Shown here one piece after another: positions 24,891-35,898 of a DNA stretch of 64,000 bases; the first letter of the stretch is position 1, and every line of letters begins with the position of its first letter. The stretch is from Lamellibrachia columna (lineage: Eukaryota; Annelida; Polychaeta; Sabellida; Siboglinidae). The position numbers were made by a program, and so were the translations under genes. Where the stretch lies: NCBI GenBank assembly GCA_963662155.1, contig OY759270.1:13190033-13254032 (forward strand), in the 5' to 3' direction. The notes under the pieces were generated by a model. That model worked only from the letters and a program-made list of their open reading frames with translations. It was not told where the DNA came from and did no database searches.

Positions 24891-25642
24891 ATTTCTTTTT
24901 TTGGAATTGGAATTGATTTTGTTGGAATTATTGACTTGATACTGTTAATATTTACCCTTATATCTACTTATATTACTTTTAAAATCATATTTGTCTGCTA
25001 TTAGCATGTCACCCTGAATCTGGTAACAGCCAGGAAGTTGTCAACATTACAGCATAGACACTGTCTACTCTGGTATTGAAACATTGTGACCAAGAACAAT
25101 ATAATCAAGCATTTGCATCAAAAAGAAATACTAAGTTACTGTAACAGACAGTAAAACCAAAATCAGACCATTCAGGCCTCATTTTCTTTCTCAGTGTACA
25201 AGGTTTATTTACAGAGATTGCCAATTAAGGGCACCTGTCTGCTCATTCCCTTTGTGTGAGAGAGGAAGCCTGCCCCACTTGAATGCAGCCCCTTGTTTAT
25301 CCAAGCCTAATGTTCAGCCCACAAGTTTCCCATACTAAACATGTCACTGGTCACCTGTACAATGCTGTTACATGTGGCTGTAGGGTTTGCCGTTTGTAGT
25401 AATTAAAAATGTCCCCATGGAGAATACATGTTGGAGATTAGGATGTTGAAGACTCAAACTTTCCATTAAATTTGATGAAATATCAATGATACCACAACTG
25501 ATAGCGATATAAATCTGCCTCCTAGTATATTTGCTCCCCCCCAGGACATCTGCCCCTTTTTTATATGATAGTTGACAAGTGAAAATCAGTTTGCAGTTTT
25601 ATCATTATTACTACAATAACAACATTCAATGACAAGTCGAAG

Positions 25643-26210
25643 TCACTTTAGCCTAATGCAATGGCCTATCCCCTGGAGTGTGTATGAGATCATCTTGTCA
25701 CCAGTTGTCTGCCAGGTATCATTGATAGTCAGATCAGTGGTGGAAGATGGGTTCTTGGGGTGATGCTTCCATAAACAGTGGTTTGGAGTGCCCCTGGTAT
25801 TTGCTGCCTTAGTTTTCAGGTCCTCACGGACCTTGGCAGCTTCTATCTGTGCCGTGTCACCATCATGGTTGCAGGCAGTCTTGTTGATCACATTCTGGAT
25901 CTGGAGATCAGATCAGTGACCACAGCACCCTTGCATGATTAGGATCGACGCTGGCTTCACTCCCATTGAAGAGTAATCTTGTTGGTCCCCCTTCTTGGTG
26001 TAGGAATGACACTCAAAACATAGCTTCTGACCTCCTCAGATGCTAGTACTAATTTCCATGATGAAGTTATAAGTGTTTTCTGACAACTCTGGCTTGTGCA
26101 TCCAGTTTTATAGAAAAATGGAGTCACTCCAACTCTCCATGGTAAATGCAATTCAAAAGAAACCTTGTTGAGATGGCTTCTTTCAAATATCCTCAATTGT
26201 CCTAACATGT
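25643..26210 (-). pseudogene. FLYWCH-type zinc-finger/MULE-like fragment
   Basis: The minus-strand frame 25891-25643 begins INKTACNHDGDTAQIEAAKV and continues REDLKTKAANTRGTP. The C-N-H-D followed by an A-K-V-x-x-D-L-K helix resembles the end of FLYWCH fingers (C...HNHDP) and their linker. Upstream, IPTPRRGTNKITL resembles the start of such a finger (T-x-R-G-x-x-K-L). Frame changes separate the two, and part of the finger is lost. Likely a relic from a DNA transposon or host FLYWCH gene. Confidence 0.5.
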
Positions 26211-26697
26211 CCTGGTCCTAATGTCACTGACTTCTTCCACAATTGCAATAAAGATAATCCTATGATTACAGGATCATCTCCAACTACATAAAGTAATTTA
26301 CTTGGCTGATCTGGCACAAAGAACATTAATTGCAATTAGGGTAATATATATCTTGAATTCATGTTCAGAAATTAAAAAAATAAGTTAAAAAAACATTTCT
26401 TAAAAAAACTTACAAATAATCCAGAAGCTACGGACAGGGGGCAAATGTCCAGATTTTGAATAAGGCAAAGGGCTAATGTTTGGGGGGCAAGTGACAAAGG
26501 GGCAAATGTCTGGGAGGGGGGCAAATGACCTGGACCCAATATAAACAGGGGAAACTGTTCAAAACTCAGATTAATGACCCAACTGTCCAGGGCTGTCCAA
26601 AATGTCTTGTTTTGTTAGCAAAAATCCAGGAGAGGTGTCGCAGCAAAAAGTACATATGAAATGGCTGGATGCCATTTTAAAGTTTTTTATGGCAAAC

Positions 26698-26699
<2 letters not shown>

Positions 26700-26780
<81 letters not shown>
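26700..26780. repeat. (TA)n microsatellite
   Basis: About 80 bp of pure TA, then a short GTGTGTATG run. Tyrosine/isoleucine frames here are artefacts. Confidence 0.97.
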
Positions 26781-26784
<4 letters not shown>

Positions 26785-27000
26785 GTGTGTGTATGTGTGC
26801 ATTTAACGAACAATAATTTTTTTATCATATCTAATTAAATATGATTGTGCACACGTGACAAATAAAACTGTGTTAAAACGAATTGGATTTGAATTTTTCT
26901 TTAGCCTAGGATTTTAACAGTTGGAATTGATTTTTTGCAGGGCGGAATTAGAACTGATTTTTTGGAATTGACAAAACAGAATTGACCCCATGCCTGATAT

Positions 27001-28442
27001 ACTTCCTTCATATGTATAGCTTGTACTAATACTATTGTGGGTTGCCGACAGTTGCCCCCTCCCCCACGATATTCATTATAGTGTTATCAGTCGTCTTAGA
27101 ATAAAATGTAATTAATACATCTCTTTATGAACTTCCGGTTATTACATGTGGGGTTTAATCTGATCAATAAAGCAAATTCATTTGATATAATTTTGCCTTA
27201 TTGTCAAGTCACAAGAATTCAGACAGAAATTGTAAAGTGTCATTAGAAAAGCAGACATGTAATCTGACAGTGTTCAACTGGGTAGATGACGATGCCTTAG
27301 TTTCCTTTCCAGCTAGACATTGCATGGGTGAAATGCATTTTACTTAAATATTTAATACTTTTAAAAAGTTTTTGTAACTGCATTTGCACTTAATCACAAT
27401 GAAAGTATTTGTATATTTAAATATTTCCATAAAGAATTTGAAATGTAAACAGCAACAGTAGGCTTCTGTTGCACTATAGTCTATACTGTCTTTTCGTCGT
27501 GTTTCTCCCATGCTGCAGTTTATCCTGTAGCACTTACTGAGTTATTGTTATTGTTTTGAGTACGGCCACGTATTGTCTATTGACGGTACATCTGATCACG
27601 TCGAAAATAAATCGGCGGATTGGAAAACACTCGTAATTATATCAAACTATTAACACTTACTCGCACTTTATTGTATTCATACATTTCGATTTACTGTGGG
27701 TCATATATATGCTGACGTTGAAGCACAGCTGTGCTTATTGGGGTGGAACTATATTGTAATCGTAGTGATAAGTCACAATGGTAACGGTAATACAATTTAC
27801 TAACCTGGTTTCGGCTCGTCGCTTCCTACGCATCGCTCTGCCCTCTGATATCTGACGTTTCCTTGTCGCAGAATAGTCTGTAGATGCATGGTCATATGCG
27901 GAAAAAAAGATCTAAGATGGAACGGTGTCTTTGACCAAGAATGACATCTTGATGCTCACCGTCTGTCCATGCTCATCACATACGTCTTTTGTCTTGTAAT
28001 CTGCATCGGAAAAGTGGTCACTCGCAGAGCCTGCGGCTGGCGGACACGGCAATTTCTGCATTTGCAACCACCTTTTCCGCTACAAATTCTTCCTCGAAAG
28101 TCGATCAAAAGTTTTTTCCTTGCATTTGTAGTACTAGTTGATATATCCAGGAGCCATCCAGTGCACACCAGTTTTCTTTTTATTCGATTTTCCATGCGTT
28201 TCGGCCGTTTTTCCGAGAGGTTTTTACTGTGTGAACGCGGTGCCAGGAGCTCGTACTCAAACCACTCTGCCGCTGAGCCCCCCGCAGTGCAATATGGCGC
28301 CGCCCAGGGAAGATATTGGCAAAGTTTAAAAGGATATTACAAAATTACCGTGGCGTTGCGCCCATCATATAAGGGTGATATATACTGTAAATGGTATGTT
28401 ATTATGTTTGGGCTATGGTTGTTCGAGTGCTTCACCCCCCCT
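27001..28442. other. No supported gene; CpG-richer patch at 27.95-28.33 kb
   Basis: A frame of 164 codons on the plus strand (27969) and 79 on the minus strand overlap in a GC-richer patch that includes CAATATGGCGCCGCCC at 28291-28306. This could be a promoter or exon, but neither frame has a motif and no splice pattern decides the strand. Confidence 0.35.
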
Positions 28443-29665
28443 TTAAGGTCACTGTATAGCTAATGTGTCCTTGATATACCCATATTCGTAGTAATAATTA
28501 AAAATAACTAAAGCTTTATATTTACTTGTCATCACGATTAGCATGCTTTGCCTTATAACAGTGACAAAACATAAAATAAAACACAGTGTGCATGTTTTTT
28601 TATGCTACAAAATAAGAATATATTAGTAGGGGCATTGAAAAAGTGTGTTGTTGCTATTTTTTTAATGATGTTAACCATGTCACTTTTATAGCGTTTATGC
28701 ACTCTTATATCCACAGTTGTGTAACTTAAGATAAAATATACAAGAGAAAGCTTGATTTTCTTTTCAAATAATCCAAATTGAAGCATTGATTATGATTACA
28801 GCTAGTTATATTAGTCTGGATGGATACGGTTAGGACACAGCTAATTTCCATGACATGATCAGCACACAGCCTGGCTTGATGCCCTTGGCATAATTCAAGG
28901 TCATCTCCATAGAGAACGTGGAACCACACCTTCAGTATATCCACAGTAACGGCTTTGGTAAGTCGCATTGAGAGGATCTTGAATTACAAGCATTAGATAT
29001 TTAAGTAAATTAGTATATATAATGTTACGTACTAATTTTTTTTTTATATATACCTTCCATTGTGCTGTTTTCTAGAAAGTGCTGTCTGTGTGGAAATATG
29101 GATAACTATAGTTGCTATTCTTGGTGTTTTATTGGAAAACTGGACACCTCTTTGTTGTTAGTCTGGACCCGCCTGTCATGTGAAGAGGAATGCTTTTATT
29201 TAAGAAAAAATAACAACTCATAATAAGTCTTATATCCGTAAATACAAATTATAATAATTATACATACATCGACCAATCAAAAGTGTATAATGGATAGACA
29301 AAATCATGGCATGCAGTAGGAACATAAGTTGATAAGACAATAGGGTCATGAGACACATGAATTTAATAGTAAAATTCGAGGAGCCACCTTAATTTTTTTA
29401 TTAACTCAAATTACTGGGCCAGCAAATTGCATTTTTGACAGATGTGACTGCTTAAATAATAAATTACTAACTGTAATTCAATTATACGTCTCCAAAGACA
29501 GTCAAAATAAACCTCAGAAACTGGACAATTTGCAGACATTCTGCATATATAAAGCAGTAGAAGAACAATATCCAGGATATATTTTGTCTGATAAACAGTA
29601 TTTCCGGAATAGTGTCCATGTATTTAAAGATAGGATATTGTCCATATAATATTGGTAGGGATACA
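28443..29665. repeat. Diverged copy R1 of the downstream repeat unit
   Basis: Matches 35899-37256 at high identity, starting AAGGTCACTGTATAG and ending TTGGTAGGGATACAATCAGG-like sequence just beyond. Less closely it matches 42490-43350, 53430-54300 and 63200-64000. It is therefore an older piece of the same unit that makes up the array at the right of the window. The block corresponding to candidate exon E4 is interrupted by TAA at about 28890. Confidence 0.85.
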
Positions 29666-29988
29666 ATCAGGCGGAAACGTTAACTTATATATGGTCCGAC
29701 TCATGACGTCGGACGGAGCAGGCCGCGTTTCGTTGAGCTCTCGCGTGACGATGTTCTCTTGTTACAAATGCGACGGAAAATAATGAAGTTGTCTAATGGC
29801 ATCGAACTGCCAACGATCCGTACGATGAATCTGGTGAGATAAACATTCACAATACCCTAAGATTTGGGTGGATTTGCACATAATCTATGAGTCTGTCAGA
29901 TTCAGCGTGCTGCCATATTGAACGTCCATCTTGGACATGCCACATTTGACACACCTATCAGACGTGTAACCAACGACAATAAGACACC

Positions 29989-30724
29989 ATGCCGCCCAAG
30001 CATCGCCAAAAAATCTCGTCAGAGGTTACTCGCTTTGAAGGTATTGACAATGAACTTCTAAAACTTACCTTTATTGAAACTCTGAGTGACAGTGATGTTA
30101 TAAAACAATTGAAACGAGCTCTGTTCCCGCAAGAGATTGCTGACAAAATAGACTACTTAGCAGCTCAGACTGAGCAACTAAAACAAACTGTGCAAAAAAA
30201 ACAAAGCACTTGAAAGTAGAGTCGACTTGTTAGAATCGGCCAACGACAGCATCGAGCAATATCCTAGAAGATCCAATTTGAGAATAGAAGGAATACCCGA
30301 ATCTGTAGGTATTGGTGAAATTTAAAATGCAATCCTAGACATTGTCAATGATCATATGAAGTTAACCCCAGTCCTGCAGTCTGACGAGATTGAGCGAGCG
30401 CACAGAATTGGCCGCCCTAAAACGGATGGCGGGCGACCACGCACTACAATTATTACACTAAATAGCGAACGTCGGAGGGACGCTATATACAGAGCTCGAA
30501 TCAACCTAAAACAGCACAATACAGCCTCGGGTCTAAACCTTCCTTTATTTATGAATGAAGACCTCACGAAAACTCGTTCTGAACTTCTGTATGAACTTGG
30601 AAAAAATGAACTGATTTCTGACTGTTGGTCTTTCAATAGGAATATCTTGTACAAAGACACTCAGGGTGTTGTCCATCAAGTACGAAGTAAACAGGACGCA
30701 TGTTTCAAGCTGCGCCGTGTTTGA
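29989..30724 (+). pseudogene. L1-like ORF1 (RNA-binding chaperone) remnant
   Basis: A first frame (29989-30210) begins MPPKHRQKISSEVTRFEGID and ends in a coiled-coil-like TEQLKQTVQKK. After a +1 shift the next part reads LESRVDLLESANDS and RRSNLRIEGIPES, the hallmark start of the RRM-like domain of L1 ORF1. A stop at 30323 follows. The last part (30356-30724) has ERAHRIGRP and the C-terminal-domain-like KTRSELLYELGKNELI. No ORF2 is present. One frameshift and one stop make it a pseudogene. Confidence 0.82.
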
Positions 30725-31189
30725 CGCCTGTGTTACGTAACTCCTGCGGACATTCCCGATACACTGCTGCGTCAAATGACGTAAGCATTGTCTGGCACTT
30801 GCACACTTGCACACCTTCAAGTAGCGTGAACCTACGTATCCAGTTTCCATGGCACTATGACAGTATTATTATTATTTCTTTATAAACAACATGAATGTAT
30901 TTTATTAATATAACCTATCCATGTTATACGGATATATTATTTATTACAGAGTATAATTTTATTTTTCAGACTAAATACAATTACAGTAATCTATTTAGTT
31001 ATGCTGATTTGTAGTTGGTACATGCCAAATCATGGCAGTAGGTTATAATTTTTTTTTTCGATATCAAGTCTAACCACCTAAGCCTATGTGCGCATATAAT
31101 TTAATGGGCACGTGCGATTATTAATGTTTGGCCGTCCTATCTCACCACTGTATTGTGACTTGTGTTATCACCATTAATCTCGGTACCTC

Positions 31190-31380
31190 GATGGTAAGCA
31201 CGTTGAACAATCCCAAGGACTGGATAGCGTGCTGTATAACAACGTACCTTTACTTGAGGACTTTTTACAGGTGTTGCGGTAGCCAAAAACAATTTTGGTG
31301 GACCTAGAGTAAACAGTATCAAGGATCACTTCAGTCGGATCGCTGTTGCCTATCCCCACTTTGTGTGTTTACACAGGTAG
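31190..31380 (+). repeat. SINE family 1 tail plus shared 3' sequence
   Basis: GCACGTTGAACAATCCCAAGG, GGACTGGATA and CAATTTTGGTGGAC match 39550-39740 closely. The SINE body is missing here, so only the 3' part of the composite has been copied or retained. Confidence 0.75.
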
Positions 31381-31689
31381 GTGTCATAATGTCGAATTTC
31401 TGCGAATTGCTATTATATGAACTATTTTCTTGGATATGGTGAGGTAAATGTTAGAGTGTATATAGACGGATTGCATCAACAAGTTATGCAATAATAGTAT
31501 CCAAGTGTGGTGTGGGAGCCCACATTGGAAGTTTATTGTTAGGCATGGGGCATGAACAGGTTATGCAATAATTGTACCCATGATGTTTTCGCTTTTGGCG
31601 TGGTACATTATATTAAAAGGGGTATCAACGTAATGGGACCGTCCACGACACGTTCGTCGTCTCAACGTCATGTTGACGGCCGACTTACA

Positions 31690-31935
31690 GAGCGTTCAGC
31701 CGACTGTTCAACTGCCTTCCCCGCGCGCGCGACACCAGTGCGTCCGCACGAGCTGTCGTCACGACACGTTAGCCGTCGTCACGACACGTTAGCCGTCGTC
31801 ACGACACGTTAGCCGTCTCCACGACATATTGCCGGCTGACATACTGTACGTCCAGCTGACCGTTCAACTGTCTTCCCCTTGTGTGACATCAGAGCGTCCG
31901 CGTCAGCCGTCGTCACGAAACATCGCCGTCTCCAC
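31690..31935. repeat. CpG-rich tandem structure with three 20 bp units
   Basis: GTCGTCACGACACGTTAGCC occurs three times in a row (31756-31815). The flanks look like an older duplication of roughly 150-170 bp: CCGACTGTTCAACTGCCTTCCCC at about 31700 resembles CTGACCGTTCAACTGTCTTCCCC at about 31856. No gene is visible. Confidence 0.8.
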
Positions 31936-32559
31936 GATCTATTGACATCTGGCCTACTATCGTCCAGCCGACAACAACCTCGACATCACTGCGGTCGAAC
32001 GTATTCTGCTGCCGGTGAGATTATGCGACCGACGGCCACATCAGTTATCGTTCTACTCAACCCAGCAGAATGCGCGAAGGGTATTGTTGACTTTATGAGT
32101 CACAAGGCATGCTTCTGTGACTATTTTTTTTTCTTCGGAACATTGTATTATAAGTGTGAAATACGCCTTTCTGCTTGTGACGAATTTATTAACACTGATG
32201 TCTATTATTTCATTTGCATCATTTCAGTTAGGTTTTGATTCATTGTAAACACATTCATGTTGATTACTTTGGTGTTGTTTTTCATTTGTGGAAATTTCTT
32301 ACACTCATATGTTGAGCTTAATCTAAGTACGGCCCGCCCCTGGTTTTGCGTGGACCACCACCGAAATCCGTGACACATAACTAAACATAACCGCCTTGCA
32401 AGCAAACCAGTCATGGTCCTCTTGGAATTACATAGGATTCATGACTGGAACAGATATTACAAAAACTGTAATGATGAATTGTGGGGAGGGGGGAGAATGT
32501 CACATTAGATTAAAAAATTCACTTTTATAGGTGTTCTAATAAATCAGTATTGGTGCTGA

Positions 32560-32745
32560 ATGGTAATGGCTTTTGTTTTGGTAACCTGCTTGAATTTTGT
32601 GATGTTGTTACTTATCCTTTCCCTGTTCATCCTTCTTGTCAAGGGATATATTTATTTTGATAAGCATGCTGTAGTCAAGAAGAGTACGTCATTTATATAC
32701 GAGTACAACCATCTGGTAAAATGGGTATCGCTCAAACAGAGATAA
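32560..32745 (+). other. Exon-like block E0', older copy
   Basis: The open frame contains YIYFDKHAVVKKSTSFIYEY. In units A, B and C the same DNA (about 39960-40060, 50830-50920, 60610-60700) has lost two bases, so the frame ends at TGA after STSFI. An acceptor-like TTCTTGTCAAGG and a donor-like CTGGTAAAA flank it. Product unknown. Confidence 0.35.
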
Positions 32746-32847
32746 ATATAATTGGTTGATTCTGTAATTTTCCTCAGCAGAATACCAAAGTGTGGGTGTG
32801 ATCTGTGTCATTGAAGCAGTTCTGTGTAACTTGTGTGTTTGTGTGAG

Positions 32848-32964
32848 ACAGGATGAAGGACTCTGCATGCTGGCATCTCTGTAACAGAATAGTGACCGCC
32901 GCCTTCCACGCCACCATCCAGTTGTGGAGCGTCATGATCAGCAATGATGGCGGCCTTGTCACGC
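32848..32964 (+). pseudogene. Older, shortened copy of exon E1
   Basis: Homologous to 40206-40403, 51070-51267 and 60848-61045. It keeps MKDSAC at the start and TIQLWSVMISNDGGLVTR at the end, but lacks an in-frame central segment of about 80 bp. The splice donor GTGAGA of the other copies reads GAGAGA here, so this copy probably cannot be spliced in. Confidence 0.55.
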
Positions 32965-33239
32965 GAGAGATAGGTCAGTCAGTGAGATAGGTCTGTCAGG
33001 AGAAAAGGGCTCTGAGGAGAATCATGTCACTGTCATAGGCACCATGTGTGTAAATGGTGCACCATAGTCAGACAACACCATGTTTGTAGAGGGATGCTAA
33101 AAGTTGGCAAACTTTGTATAGAAATGTTGTTTCTCATAAGCAGTTTATATACTATTTATGAAAATGTTGACCACTTCCTTGCATTTATTAAACATAACTA
33201 TTTACCAAGCTAATGGCGCTCTTCCTTCTTGTTCACCGC

Positions 33240-34690
33240 TGTACAGGGTTGAGGGTCAGGTGAAGTATTGTCGAGCCCCTCTTTCTGTTGTTTCTTTTCA
33301 TAGTTTTCTAAAGGCCGCTCCCTCTCTCCATCTTTCATCTTCCTCTGATCTTCTCATATCCCGCCTCAAACAGTCCTCCTATATTTGCTGTGGCCTCCCC
33401 CTTTTCCTGAATTGTTGATGTTTTTTCACCTCTGCTCTCTTTGCTAGTTTGCCTCCATTCATCCTTACCAAGTGGCCTGCCCATCTCACATTGTTTCTCG
33501 ACAATAATCTTGTTAGGCTGCATTGAATCCCAACCTCTTTCCTCAGGTCGCTCATCCTTCTTTTGTCCACCCTCTTTGTTCTTTATATTCGACGAACCCA
33601 GTTGTTGCTGTTCTGTCAACTCCACTGTCTCCAGATCATACAGGCATGCCGGTGTAACACGCATACTCAGGAATTTCCCTTTCAGCTTTTTCAAAATGTT
33701 TCAGTCCAACATGACTCCCCCTACGTTTCTCCAAGCATTCGCTCCCACTTGTATGCGACATCTCACATCTACGTCTGAATGCCCATACTCCGTAAACTTT
33801 CATCCATGGTAAAAAAGCTATCTACTTGCTTGATCTCCTTACTGTCCAAAATGATGGTCAGCTCCTCTCTTTGGTGTCCAACCCACATCACTTCTGTCTT
33901 CTCCAGGCTCATTCTCAGTCCGTGCTTCTTGAACACCACCTTCTATTCCTCCAACACTTCCTGTAGTTCTTGTTTTATATCTGCTATCATGGCCAGATCA
34001 TCTGCATACACCATCTTCCTGAGAAGGTCCACAAATCCCACTACCATTCTCCCTTGCATCTCAAACCTCTTCTCTACCAGCTGTCTTAATGCAAACATCC
34101 CATCAGTCCTCATTTTCCCTTTCTGAATCGCTGTTGTTCTTCCCATAATTCTTGCTCTACTCTCTTTCGGATCTTGCCATCCAGGGTCCTCTCTAGCAGC
34201 TTCATGATATGATGTGACTTAGAAATGTGATGCCTCCGTATTTCCCAAGGTATTGCACATCTCCCTTCTTCTACCATATTGGGACAATTAGCTCTGTTCA
34301 CCATTCCTCTGGTCCTTTACTTTTCCTCATACATGTATTCAGCAGCCTCTTTGTCCAGCTGATTCCACTCTCCCCCGCTGCCATTACCATCTCCACATGC
34401 ATATCATCGGTACCAGGTGCTCTTCCCTTCTTCATCCCTTTCATCCCGGTTTGCATCTCTGTATCCGTAATACCAGTTAACTTCTCTTTCCCCTCTACAT
34501 CCATTGGTAATTCCTCATCGTTGTTATTTCCTTCCTTGTTCAGTAGCTCCTTGGAGTAGCTTTATCAGACTTTCAGCACTACCTCTTTTTCTGTCACTAA
34601 CTTCCCATTTGTATCCTAGATCATCTTCTTTGCACCATCCTCGTCTAGTTTGCTATATACGTCTGCTTCCATATCTCTCCTCACCTAACA
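33240..34690 (-). pseudogene. Non-LTR reverse transcriptase fragment, longest copy
   Basis: Minus-strand residues read GMKKGRAPGTDDMHVEMVMA, then KLLERTLDGKIRKRVEQEL, KMVYADDLAMIAD (intact YADD here), the VYLGGMV region in broken form, and RRMSDLRKEVG...RWAGHLVRMN...RKRGRPQ at the C-terminal end. These are standard landmarks from the thumb to the C-terminus of a non-LTR reverse transcriptase common in invertebrate genomes. A central palm segment is deleted and the frame shifts several times. It lies between E1' and the minisatellite, the same place as in units A-C. Confidence 0.88.
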
Positions 34691-35329
34691 ACAGCTCCCT
34701 TTGCCGCTGTATTCACCTGCCCGTATGTGTGTATATCCTTGAATCCGGTTGATTTCCTCTCTCCTTGTTCTTCTCTATTTCTTTCCAGGCTTCCTTCTTT
34801 TCGCATACTGCCTCTGTAACTTCACAGAGGCAGCCCCTATATTGAAGTATGCTAACAATGTATGCTAACAATGCCCCTATAATGAAGAGAGCGTGTGGAC
34901 AACGACTGTGTAATTTGGTTGCGTGGGCAACTAGTTCCTGTAACATTACTGCACGTGCAGTTTTATGTGGTTTTCGGTCTCTGCTAAGTACAAATCTATT
35001 TCGCCATACACAAATGTTCCAAACCACCCATAGCTCAAAACTGTAGTTGACGAAACTAAAAGGGAGTACAACATTATATAGTGTTCTTCCCCTATTGTTC
35101 ACTTTATGCAATTAGATAGGACTTCGCTCTGCTTTGTATTTGTTCTTATTGTATAGAGTTACAATAAATTTGAATTGATTTTTTTAGTCCAGTCAACTAA
35201 ACTGATACATTCAGACCGAGGTACTTTTATGTGGATTAAATATCTCCATTTAGCAGGTCCATAAACAACTGTTTTATTAAAAATTTTGCTTAGTGTAAGG
35301 TGAAAACGTCGTGCTACTTCACTGAATAA

Positions 35330-35700
35330 AACTGTTCTCTCCCCTTGCAGGCAAGTTCCATATGTATGTTGTCATCAACAACCTGTTCTTCATTGGCAAT
35401 CGCAGCACTCAGTAGGACAGGCAAGGTCAGGGTGTGGCACACCATGACACTGAACTGGCAATTAAATATCTCATGTTTGCTGGACTCAGTACAACATGCA
35501 AGGTCGGGGTGTGGCATACAATGAAAGAACTTGCAGGTAAATCTCTCACCGTGGCAGGTTTTTTCGCTCACATTGGCTCCATTCAGTATGACAGGCAAGG
35601 TCACAACTTGCTGGTATATCTCACGGTGGCTGCACTCAACAGGGCAGGCAATGTAGGGGTGTGGCATGCCATGACACAGAACTGGTTAGGTAAGGCTCCT
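35330..35700. repeat. Minisatellite of about 80 bp, four units
   Basis: Each unit carries GACAGGCAAGGTC(A/G)GGGTGTGGCA, CATGACACTGAACTGGCA and TCTCACGGTGGCTGCACTCA-like segments. The matching position in units B and C has only about two units. Confidence 0.8.
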
Positions 35701-35898
35701 CGTGACGGCCAATCAGTGATCTCTAGGGGGGTCACAGCGGAGATAGTTTTGTATAAGTATATGGACAAATGAAATGTTATGCAAATATTTCTATGAGGAT
35801 GTTGTTTCATTATATTTTAATTGTCATCTTTTGAATGAAACTCTGATCTGTATTTCATAAATATCTTGCAAATACGGCAGTTGTTGAGATTTGTGTAC

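Larger units (their letters stand above)
24891..27000. repeat. Large interrupted inverted-repeat structure continuing the 23.5 kb array
   Basis: CAGGCATGTGGTCAATTCC in the last long module (24782) reappears inverted as GAATTGACCCCATGCCTG near 26978. Nested inside, TTTGCTCCCCCCCAGGACAT (25538) pairs with a G-rich inverse at about 26470-26520, where GGGGCAAATGTC-like motifs recur. The centre lies near 25.9-26.0 kb, in the FLYWCH-like fragment. This suggests a foldback-type or inverted-duplicated element. Confidence 0.5.

Noticed and set aside
27969..28463. 164-codon plus-strand frame
   Set aside because: Not protein-like in composition; the antisense frame is as plausible, and neither has motif or splice support.
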